Assembly (NCBI RefSeq): GCF_016429015.1
Contig: NZ_JAELTU010000059.1
Span: 1-39,506 of the forward strand
Length of the DNA: 39,506 bases
Reading direction: 5' to 3'
DNA from: Rhizobium sp. ASV20
GTDB lineage: Bacteria; Pseudomonadota; Alphaproteobacteria; Rhizobiales; Rhizobiaceae
The position numbers and the translations under genes are program-made. The notes beneath the pieces are model-generated. The model did not search any database. It was not told the origin of the DNA and worked only from the letters and a program-made list of their open reading frames with translations. Below, in pieces: positions 25,787 through 32,920 of the stretch; positions within the stretch are counted from its first letter, which is position 1; each line of letters starts with the position of its first letter.

Positions 25787-25935
25787 GGTAGGCTCCTGGA
25801 CTGGCGACGTTAGAAGTCTAGCGACAGAACACCCAGCCCGCTAGCTACACTTTTTTTGGATTTGCGGCACTTTTCTTGGACGCTCATTCTGGTCTAGCCG
25901 CACATTTACAGACGGCCGGGAAGGAATGAAGACGG

Positions 25936-26736
25936 ATGATCCTATCAAACCGACGCAGCAACCTGTCAAATACCGGCTCCGCCGAGACGCCCTCCGGAGA
26001 CTGGAGCATGGCGGGATCGATCAAAACGATCCTGCAGGCCCTCGTCATCGCGCTTGTTATCCGTAGCATTTTGTTCCAACCCTTCAGCATTCCCTCGGGT
26101 TCACTGATCCCGACCTTGTTTGTTGGTGACTACGTGATGGTGTCGAAGTTCAGCTACGGCTGGTCGCGCTTTTCCGTACCATTCATCTCCGACCTCCTGC
26201 CGGCCGGGCGATTGTGGGCGGCTAGCCCCAAAAGAGGGGATGTTGCCGTGTTCAAACTGCCATCCGATCATTCGACCGATTTCATCAAACGCGTAATCGG
26301 TCTACCGGGGGATCGCATTCAGATGAAAGCTGGTCGTCTGTTCATTAATGGCGTCATGGCGCCACGCGAAGCTGATGGCCTATTCCCCGTGCGAGACGCG
26401 TTGGGTCGCGTCTTTGCGGCACCCCGTTACATCGAGACACTGCCGAACGGTGTCAGACACGCGGTCATAGAGATTGATGGCGACACAGGTGCATATGACA
26501 ATACACCAGAGATCGTCGTGCCTCCGGATCAATACTTCGTAATGGGCGACAATCGCGACAATTCCGACGATTCACGCATGATCGGGTCCATCCCGTTGGA
26601 GAACTTCGTCGGCAAGGCTCAGGTTACATTTTTCTCGATAGGTTCCGATCCGAGCGATGCCACCGCTTCGGTGCTGAAGGTCTGGGAATGGCCTTCGACA
26701 CTACGCATCGGGCGCCTCTTCAAATCCATCCATTGA
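25936..26736 (+). CDS. lepB: Signal peptidase I
   Basis: A 266-residue inner-membrane peptidase. One hydrophobic helix (residues about 30-47, ILQALVIALVIRSILFQPF) anchors it. The catalytic Ser56 sits in FSIPSGSLIPTLFVGD, where Leu replaces the usual Met after Ser, and the catalytic Lys118 is in FIKRVIGLPGD. Box E GDNRDNSDDSR is intact. It cleaves Sec signal peptides on the periplasmic face. It stands alone, without the rnc and era genes that commonly accompany rhizobial lepB, so it may be an accessory paralogue. The first 25 residues are unusual in composition; an ATG at 25926 opens a different frame with a more typical LepB-like charge pattern, which hints at an N-terminal frameshift. Confidence 0.88.
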   Translation: MILSNRRSNLSNTGSAETPSGDWSMAGSIKTILQALVIALVIRSILFQPFSIPSGSLIPTLFVGDYVMVSKFSYGWSRFSVPFISDLLPAGRLWAASPKRGDVAVFKLPSDHSTDFIKRVIGLPGDRIQMKAGRLFINGVMAPREADGLFPVRDALGRVFAAPRYIETLPNGVRHAVIEIDGDTGAYDNTPEIVVPPDQYFVMGDNRDNSDDSRMIGSIPLENFVGKAQVTFFSIGSDPSDATASVLKVWEWPSTLRIGRLFKSIH

Positions 26737-26983
26737 TGAGAGACCGGGCTTCATCCGGGCCGAGGCCCAGACCATGACCCGGACCGACAGCTTCAAAGCC
26801 AGTCCGATTGCAAGACGTCCGCCACAGAATTGCGCAATTGGGCTTTCGCTGGCCCGATCTTTGCGGGAAAATGCGTTCATTGGCTCTCGACGTTGACTAT
26901 GAAAAAGGCGGTTGCAGAGGCTCATGTTCCGCAGCAACGTCTTTCATGGTCTCCGGTCACCGTACCCCGACCCGCTGGCCCAT

Positions 26984-27838
26984 TTACCAAGATCCGCGCT
27001 TGCGCAGCCAGCTTGACGCCCTCTCCAGGCCGCCGAATGGAAAGATATGCATCTGCGATATCGTTGGTTGCGCCAGGGCCGCCAACTGCTCCTCAATTGG
27101 CATGACAAAGGTTTCCGGCGTGTAGCCGGTCGCGATCGACATCAGATTGCCGGCGTTCCTTTTCAGCATTGACAAGGAGTTGCCGACACCACAAAGGGTT
27201 GCATACTTGATCAGCGTGGCAAATTTGGCAGGCCCTGCCACACCGATGTGCACGGGAACATGGATACCGATCGTTGCAAGGTCCGCCGCCCAGGCCAAGG
27301 CACGTATTGGGTCGAAGCCGAATTGCGTCACGATGCGCAGGCGCGCCCCGGTTCGCTCGGCAAACGCCTGCTTTTGCCGCAGCGCTCCGATTGCCGATGC
27401 CTCGGTGAAATCTGGGCTGCCTTCCGGGTGTCCAGCGACGGCGACATGCCTGATACCGAACCTGTCGAGAAGCCCTGTTTCAAGAATATCAATCGTGCTT
27501 GCATAAGGCCCGACGGGTGCGGCGATACCGCCTCCGATCACGAGGACATCATTCACGCCGGCGTGCTCGGCCAGTTCCGCGATGCGCGTCTCCAGAGCTT
27601 CCCGACTTTTGATCCGTCGTGCCGCAAGGTGCGGCACGGGGATGCAGCCGAGATCCTGCAGACGCCGGGCAGCGACCAGCATTTCCGGATCGGTTCCCAC
27701 GGTACCGATATCGGTCAGATAAACCCGCGTACCCGCCGGCAGCAGGCTCCTCAGCTCATCGCCTTTCGGGATTTGCTTGGGCAGGATTTCAATTGAGGCG
27801 GGTAGCGGAGAGAACACGGCGGATTCGGGGGCAAGCAT
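26984..27838 (-). CDS. MTHFR (MetF)-like protein, last gene of the mesX-mesD operon
   Basis: A 284-residue TIM-barrel protein resembling methylenetetrahydrofolate reductase. Residues 15-22 SIEILPKQ match the catalytic-Glu strand of MetF (SFEFFPPK), so Glu17 is kept. VPHLAAR (68-74), VAGHPEG (134-140) and ITQFGFD (near 170-176, with the folate-binding Gln172) also match. At the MetF position RGD, which carries the Asp that tunes the flavin and binds folate, the sequence reads GGG (102-104), so this residue is missing. The protein probably binds flavin but may act on another substrate. It starts 37 nt after the flavin reductase stop, without a clear ribosome site, and is the last of four co-directional genes. 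Confidence 0.8.
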   Translation of the reverse strand: MLAPESAVFSPLPASIEILPKQIPKGDELRSLLPAGTRVYLTDIGTVGTDPEMLVAARRLQDLGCIPVPHLAARRIKSREALETRIAELAEHAGVNDVLVIGGGIAAPVGPYASTIDILETGLLDRFGIRHVAVAGHPEGSPDFTEASAIGALRQKQAFAERTGARLRIVTQFGFDPIRALAWAADLATIGIHVPVHIGVAGPAKFATLIKYATLCGVGNSLSMLKRNAGNLMSIATGYTPETFVMPIEEQLAALAQPTISQMHIFPFGGLERASSWLRKRGSW

Positions 27839-27875
27839 CTGGCAACTCTGGTATTAATATCAGCCTTCGTATCAG

Positions 27876-28376
27876 CTAGCCGTTGAGATAGCGACGCATG
27901 CAATAGAGCAATGTCTTCTGCTCATCGTGCTGACGAATATCGATGACACGCCCGAAGAAGATGCGGTGCGTCGCCTCGTCAACAGCATTGGTGAGCTCGC
28001 ACTCGAAACTAACCGAGGCGTTGGCGAGGACCGGGACACCCTTGAGGCCTTCTCTCCATTCGCCATGCGCAAATCGATCCCCCGTCGGCGTCCTTCCACC
28101 AAAGACATTCGCGATGTCCTCCTGACCTGGCATCAGCGTATTGACGCAGAAGTGACGTGTGTTCTCAAAAGCCTGAAAACACGAGCTCGCACGATTGAGG
28201 CAGACGAGAAGTGTTGCCGGCGTGTCGCTGACGCTGCAGACTGCCGAAGCGGTAAAACCGTAACGTTTCCCGCCGTGTCTGGTGGTGACGACGTTGACCG
28301 CAGAGCCGAGGCGCGACATGCCGTTGCGAAACGTGGCTTTGTCCACAATGTCGAAGCGGTGATCTACCAAAGTCAT
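27876..28376 (-). CDS. Flavin reductase (HpaC/RutF-like, NAD(P)H:FMN)
   Basis: A 166-residue split-barrel flavoprotein of the flavin_reduct family. The FMN-contact segment is RYGFTASAVCSVSDTPATLLVCLNRASS (residues 38-65, one break from the usual GMTVSAFCSVSxDPP), followed by FCVNTLMPGQEDIANVFGG and ATHRIFFGRVIDI. These enzymes reduce free flavin with NAD(P)H and pass it to a partner oxygenase. AGGAGG lies 5 nt before the ATG. It follows mesD after 26 nt. MesD is known to need DUF1852 and oxygen, so a dedicated source of reduced flavin would fit a MesX oxygenase. That link is inference. Confidence 0.88.
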   Translation of the reverse strand: MTLVDHRFDIVDKATFRNGMSRLGSAVNVVTTRHGGKRYGFTASAVCSVSDTPATLLVCLNRASSCFQAFENTRHFCVNTLMPGQEDIANVFGGRTPTGDRFAHGEWREGLKGVPVLANASVSFECELTNAVDEATHRIFFGRVIDIRQHDEQKTLLYCMRRYLNG

Positions 28377-28402
28377 GTCGGCCTCCTGCTATTTGGCCAG
28401 CT

Positions 28403-29431
28403 TTAGGCCCCAAGTTCTTTTCGCACGATCTCCGCGCCTGCAGCCAATGCGTTCAGCTTCCCTCTCGCCACTCGGCGAGACAGGGGTGCCATGCCGCAAT
28501 TGGTGCAGGGGCAAAGCTTGTCGGCATCGACAAATTGAAGTGCCTTTCTGAGAGTGGCGGCGACTTCCTCCGGCGTTTCAATGGTATCGCTTGCCACGTC
28601 GATGGCCCCGACCATCACTTTCTTGCCGCGAACAAGCTCGATCAGATCCATTGGGACGTGCGAGTTGTGGCATTCAAGCGAGATCATGCCGATGCTTGAT
28701 TTCTGCAGTTTCGGGAAAGATTCCTCATATTGCCGCCACTCCGATCCCAGGGTCTTTTTCCAATCCGTATTGGCCTTAATGCCGTAACCATAGCAGATGT
28801 GGACAGCTGTCTCGCATTTGAGGCCCTCGATTGCTCTTTCGAGGGTCGCAACCCCCCAGTCATTCACGTCGTCAAAGAAGACGTTGAAAGCGGGTTCGTC
28901 GAACTGAATGATATCGACACCGGCAGCCTCCAGTTCCCGAGCTTCCTCGTTGAGGATCTTGGCGAATTCCCAGGCCAGCTTTTCACGGCTTTTATAGTGG
29001 CTGTCAAAGAGCGTATCGATCATCGTCATCGGACCTGGCAGAGCCCATTTGATGGGCTGCTTGGTCTGCTGGCGCAGGAACTTGGCGTCTTCGACAAAAA
29101 CCGCCTTTTTGCGAGACACGGGGCCGACGACCGTAGGAACGCTCGCATCATAGCGATCCCGGATTCTGACGGTCTCGCGTTTTTCGAAGTCAATGCCGTC
29201 GAGGTGCTCGATGAAGGTCGTGACGAAGTGCTGGCGCGTCTGCTCGCCATCGCTGACAATATCAATGCCGGCCTGTTGTTGATCGTCCAATGACAGACGC
29301 AGAGCATCCCGTTTGCCCTCGATCAGTTCCTCGTCCTGCAGCTTCCAGGGTGACCAAAGCTTCTCGGGCTGGGCAAGCCACGAGGGTTTGGGCAAGCTGC
29401 CGGCGGTTGACGTGGGCAACAGTTTTTTCAT
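28403..29431 (-). CDS. mesD: Core methionine synthase MesD (MetE C-terminal-like)
   Basis: A 342-residue protein equal to the C-terminal catalytic half of MetE only; the folate-binding N-terminal half is absent. The zinc ligands can be placed: His211 and Cys213 (AVHICYGYG), Glu253 (SLECHNSH) and Cys312 in CPCTNCGM. The substrate strand DIIQFDEPAF (174-183) is also present. Published work on core methionine synthases names the aerobic family MesD and shows it needs DUF1852 and oxygen but not cobalamin or 5-methyl-THF. The DUF1852 gene here lies 28 nt upstream on the same strand. I chose the ATG at 29431 with AAGG 9 nt upstream; a longer frame overlaps the mesX end and adds a low-quality leader. 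Confidence 0.88.
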   Translation of the reverse strand: MKKLLPTSTAGSLPKPSWLAQPEKLWSPWKLQDEELIEGKRDALRLSLDDQQQAGIDIVSDGEQTRQHFVTTFIEHLDGIDFEKRETVRIRDRYDASVPTVVGPVSRKKAVFVEDAKFLRQQTKQPIKWALPGPMTMIDTLFDSHYKSREKLAWEFAKILNEEARELEAAGVDIIQFDEPAFNVFFDDVNDWGVATLERAIEGLKCETAVHICYGYGIKANTDWKKTLGSEWRQYEESFPKLQKSSIGMISLECHNSHVPMDLIELVRGKKVMVGAIDVASDTIETPEEVAATLRKALQFVDADKLCPCTNCGMAPLSRRVARGKLNALAAGAEIVRKELGA

Positions 29432-29459
29432 GACAAGCGACCTTATGTTTCTGAGTTCG

Positions 29460-30443
29460 TCAGCGGACGTGATTGGCAGACCATTGCTCAAGAATGGTCT
29501 TGTAGGGTTTGATGAAGTGCTCCTCGGCAAACCGTCCCTGCTCGACGGCCAGACGGCTACGTTCCTCGCGATCGTAGACAATTCGGGTCAGTGAATAGTC
29601 CTGGTGCTTCAGGCTTGGCCGATAGCAGGCCCCTGCCGCAGAATTGGCATTGTAGATCTCGGGCCGATAGATCTTCTGGAAGGTCTCCATCGTGCTGATG
29701 GTGCTGATAAGCTCAAGATTGGTATAGTCATCAAGGAGATCGCCGAGAAAATAGAAGGCGAAAGGCGCAACGCTATTCGGCGGCATGAAAAAGCGGACCT
29801 GCAGCCCCATTTTCTGGAAGTAGAGATCGGTCGACGACAATTCATCCTGTTCGTATTCAACACCCAAGACAGGGTGCTGATTTCCGGTCCGGCGATATGT
29901 TTTGCTGCTCGATGCACTGAGGCAGATGACCGGCGGCTTGTGAAAATGCTCTTTGTAGGCATTTGAGTTCAGGAAAAATCTGAACAGGTTTCCATGCAGA
30001 TCGCCAAAATTCTCCGGCATGCTGAAAGCGACGCGATCCTTATTGTATTCCGGCAGCACGACGCTGAAATCGTAGTCCCGGACGTAGGACGAGAAATTAT
30101 TTCCGACAATGCCCTCAATGCGCTCGTTGGTCTTTTGGTCAACGATGTTCGTTTTCAATATTTCAATCAGCGGGAAAGCATCATTGCTGCTTCCAGCACC
30201 AATGTTCATCTCGACAGAAATGATTTCAAGTTCGACGGAATAGCGATCGCCTTTGGGATTGTCCCAATGCGCCAGCGCGTTAAAACGATTGTCAATCATC
30301 CGCAAGGCGTTGCGCAAGTTTTCCTGGCGGTTCTCGCCCCTGGCCAAATTAGCAAAATTGGTCGTGATACGTGTATTTTCCGAGGGGTGATAATCCTCAT
30401 CAAAGCAAATGCTCTTGATAGAGAATGTAAAGTCCTTGTCCAT
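29460..30443 (-). CDS. mesX: MesX (DUF1852), partner of MesD methionine synthase
   Basis: A 327-residue soluble protein, the typical DUF1852 length, with start MDKDFTFSIKSICFDEDYHP and conserved-looking blocks TTNFANLARGENRQENLRNAL, MNIGAGSSNDAFPLIE, a central IVGNNFSSYVRDYDFSVVLPEYN and the end DYSLTRIVYDREERSRLAV. I see no known catalytic motif. DUF1852 is required for MesD activity in genetic work, in an oxygen-dependent way, so it is probably part of the methyl-donating step. It is first in the operon mesX - mesD - flavin reductase - MTHFR-like. Its 5' side holds two MetR-like boxes about 160 nt upstream, which suggests control by MetR. Confidence 0.88.
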   Translation of the reverse strand: MDKDFTFSIKSICFDEDYHPSENTRITTNFANLARGENRQENLRNALRMIDNRFNALAHWDNPKGDRYSVELEIISVEMNIGAGSSNDAFPLIEILKTNIVDQKTNERIEGIVGNNFSSYVRDYDFSVVLPEYNKDRVAFSMPENFGDLHGNLFRFFLNSNAYKEHFHKPPVICLSASSSKTYRRTGNQHPVLGVEYEQDELSSTDLYFQKMGLQVRFFMPPNSVAPFAFYFLGDLLDDYTNLELISTISTMETFQKIYRPEIYNANSAAGACYRPSLKHQDYSLTRIVYDREERSRLAVEQGRFAEEHFIKPYKTILEQWSANHVR

Positions 30444-30544
30444 CGCGATCCAGAATCCTCAATACTGAGATAAACCAACTCTATGTTTGCGTCTGCAGGA
30501 TCTCACGATCCTATGTTCCGATTTTCTCAGTCAGCAATCTTCAA

Positions 30545-30563
30545 GCTACCCATAGCGGGTAGC
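30545..30563. other. 7-bp hairpin upstream of mesX
   Basis: Perfect arms GCTACCC and GGGTAGC around a 5-nt loop, 100 nt before the mesX ATG and probably inside its leader. No T-run follows on the mesX strand. It may be an mRNA leader structure; no known riboswitch class is recognised in this leader. Confidence 0.4.
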
Positions 30564-30602
30564 GGTGTGTCCCTTATGCCTGAGCCATTGCTTGTCGAAA
30601 AT

Positions 30603-30615
30603 TGATTTGATTTCA
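30603..30615. promoter_or_regulatory. MetR-like box 1
   Basis: TGAT-TTGAT-TTCA differs from the enterobacterial MetR consensus TGAA-N5-TTCA at one position. It is 160 nt before mesX, 21 bp centre-to-centre from a second such box, and a metR gene lies 1.2 kb away. Confidence 0.5.
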
Positions 30616-30618
30616 TTG

Positions 30619-30641
30619 AAGCATGAGCCATGTTCATGCTT
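30619..30641. promoter_or_regulatory. MetR-like box 2 within a perfect inverted repeat
   Basis: An 8-bp inverted repeat, AAGCATGA and TCATGCTT around 7 nt, contains TGAG-CCATG-TTCA at 30624-30636, one mismatch from the MetR consensus TGAA-N5-TTCA. It sits two helical turns from box 1, as tandem MetR sites do in enterobacterial met promoters. A terminator is less likely: the T tract is only four to five long and no gene ends nearby. Confidence 0.58.
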
Positions 30642-30738
30642 TTGGGTAAGCGGCATGCCGTGCGAGAGACGTGGTCCGAGCCGTGGAACGGCATAGAAGC
30701 CTTGACCCGAAGAGCGGCATAGGACATTGGTTCGTCAT

Positions 30739-30920
30739 CGAGGTTCTGCGGACGAAGGTCCGGAGCTAAGAGGGAATTCGGTGAGGGCTTGGATCACAGC
30801 TCGATGCCGAAGCTGCCCCCGCAACTGTGAGCGGCGAGCGAAAGTCCATCAATGTCACTGAGGCACGCCTCGGGAAGACGGACCGAAGCGACGACCCGTA
30901 AGCCAGGAGACCTGCCACGA
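30739..30920 (+). ncRNA. Cobalamin (B12) riboswitch
   Basis: A full cobalamin aptamer on the plus strand. In order: AGGT paired with ACCT, the GGAC/GTCC hairpin, AGAGGGAAT-TCGGTG, GCTGCCCCCGCAACTGTGA (the B12 box region), GTCACTG, GGGAAG and the closing AGCCAGGAGACCTGCC. B12 binding normally shuts off downstream expression. The first gene downstream is a thioesterase, then metR; the mesX operon lies on the other side and is transcribed the other way, so it is not controlled in cis. The switch is therefore likely to act on mesX through MetR. Confidence 0.93.
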
Positions 30921-30967
30921 TAGATAACGTCCACGGGCGGGGTGTCCCGGTGTGCCGCTTTTGCGAT

Positions 30968-30983
30968 CGGCAGTCCCCTGCCG
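30968..30983 (+). terminator. Possible riboswitch expression-platform hairpin
   Basis: CGGCAG and CTGCCG around TCCC, 48 nt after the aptamer, followed by TCGTCTCT. The stem is short and the T tract poor, so this could be a terminator or simply a structure that hides the start region. Confidence 0.35.
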
Positions 30984-31020
30984 TCGTCTCTGCGTCATGT
31001 CATTGCCCTGCCACAACCTT

Positions 31021-31869
31021 ATGGCAGTGCCGATGACAGAGACCGCGACGATAGGAAAGCTTGCCCAGCCGGGCTCGACTACCCGTCTCATCGATATCGT
31101 CTTTCCCGGAGACACCAACCACCATGGTACGCTTTTCGGTGGAACCGGGCTTGCTCTTATGGATCGCGTTGCCTTCATCGCGGCGACCCGATTTGGAAGG
31201 GCACCTTTCGTGACCGCGTCCTGCGAGCGCATCGATTTCAAGCAACCCGCACGTATCGGGCACATCGTCGAATTCACGGCGAGACCGGTCAAGGCCGGAC
31301 GTCGTTCCCTGACTGTCGAGGTCGAAATGGTGGCGGAGACCATTGCCGGTCGCCAACGACATATCTGTACGCGTGGCATCTTCCATATGGTTGCCATACC
31401 GGAGGGCCGGGACGCGGCGAGCTATGCCTTGCCGGAACTTCTTCCTGAGGAGGCACCGGATTCGCAAGATGCCGTTACCATGGTCGAGATTGTCTTTCCC
31501 GATCAGGCAAACAGCGTCGGCCGGATGTTCGGGGGAGAAGCAATCGCCTACATGACCAAAGCCGCTTTCGTCGCTGCGTCGCGCTATTCCGGCAAGCTGG
31601 TGGTGCTGGCATCATCCGAACGTATCGACTTCGCCAAGGCAATCGAAATCGGTCAAATCGTCGAGGCCGAAGCCCGTGTCGAACGCGTCGGCCGCAGCTC
31701 CATGTCGATCGAGACGAAACTTTGGTCGGAAAACCTTCTGACGGGCGAGAGACATATTACGGCCACCGGACATTTCACCATGGTGGCGGTCGACGACGAC
31801 CACCGGCCGATTTCCATCCGCGATAGCGCGGCGGCCGGGGCCGTTCCCCTTGAGCAGAGGCGGGCATAA
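31021..31869 (+). CDS. Double-hotdog acyl-CoA thioesterase
   Basis: A 282-residue cytoplasmic protein with two hotdog domains. Domain 1 has DIVFPGDTNHHGTLFGG and LALMDRVAFIAATR (residues about 24-58); domain 2 has EIVFPDQANSVGRMFGG and IAYMTKAAFVAASR (about 158-190). The Asn/Asp-x(2)-G-x-x-FGG pattern is the acyl-CoA thioesterase motif (YciA/ACOT type), which releases CoA from acyl-CoA. It lies directly behind the B12 riboswitch and 2 nt before metR, so both are probably one unit. Its start is uncertain: no good ribosome site is seen, ATG at 31033 or GTG at 30952 are possible, and the riboswitch may hide the true one. Confidence 0.85.
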   Translation: MAVPMTETATIGKLAQPGSTTRLIDIVFPGDTNHHGTLFGGTGLALMDRVAFIAATRFGRAPFVTASCERIDFKQPARIGHIVEFTARPVKAGRRSLTVEVEMVAETIAGRQRHICTRGIFHMVAIPEGRDAASYALPELLPEEAPDSQDAVTMVEIVFPDQANSVGRMFGGEAIAYMTKAAFVAASRYSGKLVVLASSERIDFAKAIEIGQIVEAEARVERVGRSSMSIETKLWSENLLTGERHITATGHFTMVAVDDDHRPISIRDSAAAGAVPLEQRRA

Positions 31870-31871
31870 CC

Positions 31872-32759
31872 ATGCTGGACAGGCAACATCTGTCGATCCT
31901 GCGCGAAGTCGACCGCATGGGCAGCCTGACGGCGGCGGCGGAACGGTTGAATGTGACGCAATCTGCGCTCAGCCACACGATCCGCAAGCTCGAAGAGCGT
32001 TATGGTGTCGCCATGTGGGAAAAGGACGGTCGCAATCTTCGTCTCACCGAGGCCGGACGCTACATCGTCTCGCTGGCACAGCGCGTTCTACCCCAGATCG
32101 AAAGGGCCGAAGATGTCTTATCCGACTACCGCTACGGCCAGCGAGGCTCGCTCAAAATCGGGATGGAATGCCATCCCTGTCACCAATGGCTGATGGGAGT
32201 CACCAAACCCTACCTGGTGGACTGGCCCCATGTGGACCTCGAACTGACGACATCCTTTGCTTTTGGTGGCGTGTCGGCGCTGACGGGATACGAGATCGAT
32301 ATACTGATCACGCCGGACCCGATCGAGGCGCCGGGCATCCACTATCTGCCAGTGTTCGACTACGAACTCGTGCTTGCCGTACCGACCGATCACCCCCTGG
32401 CCTCCCGGAACCATGCCGAACCTGCGGATCTGCTGGAAGAAACACTTTTCACCTATCCAGTGCCGCCGGAGCGGCTGGATGTGTTCACGCGGTTTCTGGT
32501 GCCGGCCAATTGCCGCCCAAGCCACCATCGAACTGTCGAGACCACAGAAATGATGCTTCAACTCGTCGCGGCAGGCCGCGGCGTCAGCGCCATCCCGAAC
32601 TGGCTTGTCCGACAGGAAGCAGCAACACTCGGCGTTCGTCCGGTCAGGATCGGCAAGACGGGGATCCAGAAGAGCATTCATCTCGGCTTGAGAAGCGGCA
32701 ACGAGACCGTCGACTTCATCGCCGGGTTTCTCGCGACATCGCGCCAGACATCGGCCTGA
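31872..32759 (+). CDS. metR: MetR, LysR-family regulator of methionine biosynthesis
   Basis: A 295-residue LysR regulator that follows E. coli MetR closely. The helix-turn-helix is at residues 18-45 (SLTAAAERLNVTQSALSHTI). The effector domain holds LKIGMECHPCHQWL (E. coli IECHSCIQWL), GIHYLPVFDYELVLAVPTDHPLA and TYPVPPERLDVFTRFLVPA, all typical MetR blocks. MetR uses homocysteine as coactivator and drives metE-type genes. Here it is the second gene behind a B12 riboswitch, 2 nt after the thioesterase. Two MetR-like boxes lie upstream of mesX, so MetR is the probable activator of the mesX operon and may repress its own unit. Confidence 0.9.
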   Translation: MLDRQHLSILREVDRMGSLTAAAERLNVTQSALSHTIRKLEERYGVAMWEKDGRNLRLTEAGRYIVSLAQRVLPQIERAEDVLSDYRYGQRGSLKIGMECHPCHQWLMGVTKPYLVDWPHVDLELTTSFAFGGVSALTGYEIDILITPDPIEAPGIHYLPVFDYELVLAVPTDHPLASRNHAEPADLLEETLFTYPVPPERLDVFTRFLVPANCRPSHHRTVETTEMMLQLVAAGRGVSAIPNWLVRQEAATLGVRPVRIGKTGIQKSIHLGLRSGNETVDFIAGFLATSRQTSA

Positions 32760-32920
32760 TGCGGCGGTTTCCTTGTCGGCTCAACGGAAATGCAGACGCA
32801 CTGCGAAACCCAAGAGACCATCGCGCTTCACGACCACGAGGCTCGCAATGCATCGATCGTCAGGATCGATCCTTCCCAATTCGGGGCATGACAGCCCTGT
32901 TGCTCTGATATGAGGCCATC

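Noticed and set aside
28403..29581. Full-length MetE (cobalamin-independent methionine synthase)
   Set aside because: The protein is only 342 residues and equals the C-terminal half; the folate-binding N-terminal half is missing, and the extended frame to 29581 overlaps mesX without protein-like content.
30444..30738. Riboswitch directly controlling mesX
   Set aside because: The cobalamin aptamer reads on the plus strand while mesX is on the minus strand; no SAM, SAH or B12 aptamer is recognisable on the mesX leader strand.
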